7,649 bases of DNA, taken from assembly GCA_007130355.1 (NCBI GenBank), contig SLSQ01000017.1, positions 1 through 7,649 on the forward strand, written 5' to 3'. This document shows, one piece after another, positions 6,268-7,649 of this stretch. Numbering within the stretch: position 1 is the stretch's first letter; each line of letters opens with the position of its first letter. This DNA is from Trueperaceae bacterium. GTDB taxonomy: Bacteria > Deinococcota > Deinococci > Deinococcales > Trueperaceae. The notes beneath the pieces are model-generated. The model saw only the letters and a program-made list of their open reading frames with translations. It searched no databases and was not told the origin of the DNA. The position numbers and the translations under genes were made by a program.

Positions 6268-6279
6268 CGACGCGCCCGC
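6253..6279. terminator. Convergent terminator-like hairpin between the GGDEF gene and tal
   Basis: Bases 6253-6264 (gcgggcgcgtcg) and 6268-6279 (cgacgcgcccgc) are perfect reverse complements with a 3-nt loop, giving a very stable 12-bp stem. It sits 13 bp after the GGDEF stop and 33 bp after the tal stop on the other strand, so it can serve both convergent genes. Neither side has a T-tract, as is common in very GC-rich genomes. The 5' arm lies wholly in copy 2 of the tandem duplication. Confidence 0.65.
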
Positions 6280-6312
6280 GCCGCGGCCTACGTGGTGGCG
6301 TCGCGGTCCGCC

Positions 6313-7434
6313 TCAGGCGTGCCGGCGGACCGCCTCCTCGAGCGTCTCCATCAGGCTCTCGAACGGATCGACGAACTTCGCGACCCCTTCGTCCTCGAGG
6401 CGGGCGGTGACCACGTCCAGGTCGACGCCGAGCTCCGCGAGCTCGGCGATCCGCGCGCGCGCGCCGTCCAGGTCCTCACCGATCCGGGCGGCCGGTGCGC
6501 CCTGCTCGCGGTAGGCGTCGAGCGTCGGGACCGGCAGGGTCGCCACGGTGTCCTGGCCGATCAGCGGCTCGACGTACTTCGTGGGCGAGTCCTCCGGGTT
6601 CTTCGTGCCGGTCGAGGCCCACAGCAGCCGCTGCGGCAGCGCGCCCGCCTCGACCAGCCGGTGCCAGCGGTCGCTCGTGACCGTCGCGCGCCAGTCGGCG
6701 TACGCCAACTTGGCGTTGTCCACCGCGATCCGCCCCTTGAGGCGGGCGGCGCGCGCCGCGAACGCGCCGCCACGGGCGGCGACGTCGTCGAGCAGCGGAT
6801 CGATCGCGACGTCGATGCGGCTCAGGAAGAAGCTGGCGACCGAGGCGACATCGGGCCGTTCGCCGTTCGCGACGCGCGCCTCCATCGCCTCGAGGTAGGC
6901 CTCGTGCACCGCGCGGTAGCGGTCCAGGCCGAACAGCAGCGTGACGTTGACCGGAATGCCGCGCGTCAGCAGGCGTCGGGTCGCGGACACGCCCGCCTCG
7001 GTGCCGGGCACCTTGATGAACACGTTCGGGCGGGCGACCCGCGCGAACAGGTGCTCCGCCTCGGCGACCGTGCCCTCCTCGTCGTGCGCCAGCATCGGCG
7101 ACACCTCGAGCGATACCCAGCCGAACCGTCCGCCGCTGGCGTCCCACTGCGGGCGGAACAGGTCGGCGGCCCGCTGGATGTCGTCGACGACCAGCGCCTC
7201 GTAGAGGCCGGGCACGTCGAGCCCGCCCTTGGCGAGGGCGGAGATCTGGTCCTCGTAGTCGCCCGACTCGGCGATCGACTTCTGGAAGATGGCCGGGTTG
7301 CTGGTGACGCCGCGGATCGCGTCCCGGTCGATGAAGGCGGACAGGGTGCCGTCGTCGAACCAACCGCGTCGGATCTCGTCGACGTAGACCGATTGGCCGA
7401 GGTCGGGCAGGCGGGCGAGCGGGTTCTTGGTCAT
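6313..7434 (-). CDS. tal: Transaldolase, long (actinobacterial-type) form
   Basis: This cytosolic enzyme of the non-oxidative pentose phosphate pathway moves a dihydroxyacetone unit from sedoheptulose 7-phosphate to glyceraldehyde 3-phosphate, giving erythrose 4-phosphate and fructose 6-phosphate. The 373-residue protein matches the roughly 370-residue class rather than the roughly 317-residue E. coli TalB class. The Schiff-base lysine is K141 in 'NVFIKVPGT'. Other active-site equivalents are D19 ('VYVDEI'), T44/N46 ('GVTSNPAIF'), E110 ('VSLEVSP'), N163/T165 ('NVTLLF'), and S201/R206 ('SFFLSRI') for phosphate binding. The C-terminal part has 'LWASTGTKNP' and 'KYVEPLIG', typical of the family. 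The ATG at 7434 has AGGAGG 5 nt upstream. No cysteines are present. It is convergent with the GGDEF gene, so it is regulated separately from the cta operon. Confidence 0.96.
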   Translation of the reverse strand: MTKNPLARLPDLGQSVYVDEIRRGWFDDGTLSAFIDRDAIRGVTSNPAIFQKSIAESGDYEDQISALAKGGLDVPGLYEALVVDDIQRAADLFRPQWDASGGRFGWVSLEVSPMLAHDEEGTVAEAEHLFARVARPNVFIKVPGTEAGVSATRRLLTRGIPVNVTLLFGLDRYRAVHEAYLEAMEARVANGERPDVASVASFFLSRIDVAIDPLLDDVAARGGAFAARAARLKGRIAVDNAKLAYADWRATVTSDRWHRLVEAGALPQRLLWASTGTKNPEDSPTKYVEPLIGQDTVATLPVPTLDAYREQGAPAARIGEDLDGARARIAELAELGVDLDVVTARLEDEGVAKFVDPFESLMETLEEAVRRHA

Positions 7435-7439
7435 CGGTT

Positions 7440-7445
7440 CCTCCT
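7440..7445 (-). promoter_or_regulatory. Shine-Dalgarno of tal
   Basis: The minus strand reads AGGAGG, 5 nt before the ATG at 7434. It is the strongest ribosome binding site in the window and suggests high translation, as expected for a central metabolic enzyme. Confidence 0.8.
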
Positions 7446-7466
7446 GGGTTCGGCGAGGCGCGGTGC

Positions 7467-7498
7467 GGGGGCCGGGCCACGTCGGGCGGGCAAGGGGG
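7467..7498 (+). other. G-quadruplex motif in the tal leader
   Basis: The plus strand has five G-runs of at least three (7467-7471, 7474-7476, 7484-7486, 7488-7490, 7494-7498) with loops of 2, 7, 1 and 3 nt. This meets the usual G3+N1-7 quadruplex rule. It is on the template strand of tal, 33-64 bp upstream of its start codon. In GC-rich DNA such motifs can arise by chance, so function is uncertain. Confidence 0.45.
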
Positions 7499-7649
7499 CG
7501 GCGTACGGGACGTTCCGGTCGGGGACCGCGGCGGTCGGCTCCGGGCGGCCGGGTGTCGCGGCCGTCCTCCCGAGGCGTGCCGTTCCGCCGTCGGCCGCGG
7601 CGGGGGGCGCGCCGGGAGGGCGGAGGCCCGACGCCGGAGCCCCCGCCCC
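7499..7649. other. GC-rich region upstream of tal with no recognisable gene
   Basis: I see no convincing coding frame here and no clear promoter. A weak minus-strand TACGCC lies at 7500-7505, and a 13-bp dyad (gaccgc-g-gcggtc) at 7524-7536. The tal promoter presumably lies here, but I cannot place it with confidence. Confidence 0.3.

Noticed and set aside
1..7649. tRNA or rRNA genes, CRISPR repeats, transposases, attachment sites
   Set aside because: I read both strands and saw no cloverleaf, no regularly spaced repeats, no transposase motifs and no insertion-sequence ends. The only clear direct repeat is the 26-bp pair at 6216-6267.

Overview
The window is a very GC-rich bacterial segment with six complete, tightly packed protein genes. 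I see no RNA gene, CRISPR array, insertion sequence or phage gene. The heme O synthase N-terminus and its 'LYKYSMTYLALLFL' C-terminus resemble, from memory, Deinococcota proteins. The split but overlapping ctaA/ctaB pair also fits that phylum, where ctaA-ctaB fusions are known in Thermus. A Trueperales-like Deinococcota is my best guess; an actinobacterium or chloroflexote cannot be excluded without a search.

Layout. On the minus strand, 67-1179 encodes an exported tetratricopeptide-repeat protein starting at TTG. A 272-bp divergent intergenic region follows. It carries an 18-bp perfect palindrome inside a longer hairpin, and the ribosome binding site for ctaA. On the plus strand ctaA (1452-2432), ctaB (2429-3325, ATGA overlap) and a SURF1 gene (3342-4199) form a heme A / cytochrome oxidase assembly operon. 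After a 90-bp gap with a strong hairpin abutting the Shine-Dalgarno sequence, a three-GAF plus GGDEF diguanylate cyclase follows (4290-6239). A 26-bp tandem duplication and a perfect 12-bp hairpin separate it from the convergent transaldolase gene (6313-7434, minus). The last 215 bp are the GC-rich leader of the transaldolase gene, with a G-quadruplex motif.

How the genes work together. CtaB farnesylates heme B to heme O, CtaA oxidises heme O to heme A, and SURF1 helps place heme A in cytochrome oxidase subunit I. The diguanylate cyclase is co-directional and may be read partly from the same transcript, but it has its own leader. The TPR protein and transaldolase have no demonstrated link to oxidase assembly.

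Most of the window is ordinary housekeeping. The items most worth a second look are the cysteine distribution (six cysteines in about 2,300 residues, all predicted outside the membrane), the hairpin leaders of ctaA and of the cyclase gene, and the tandem duplication that supplies one arm of the convergent terminator-like hairpin. I did not find evidence for a wholly new system.
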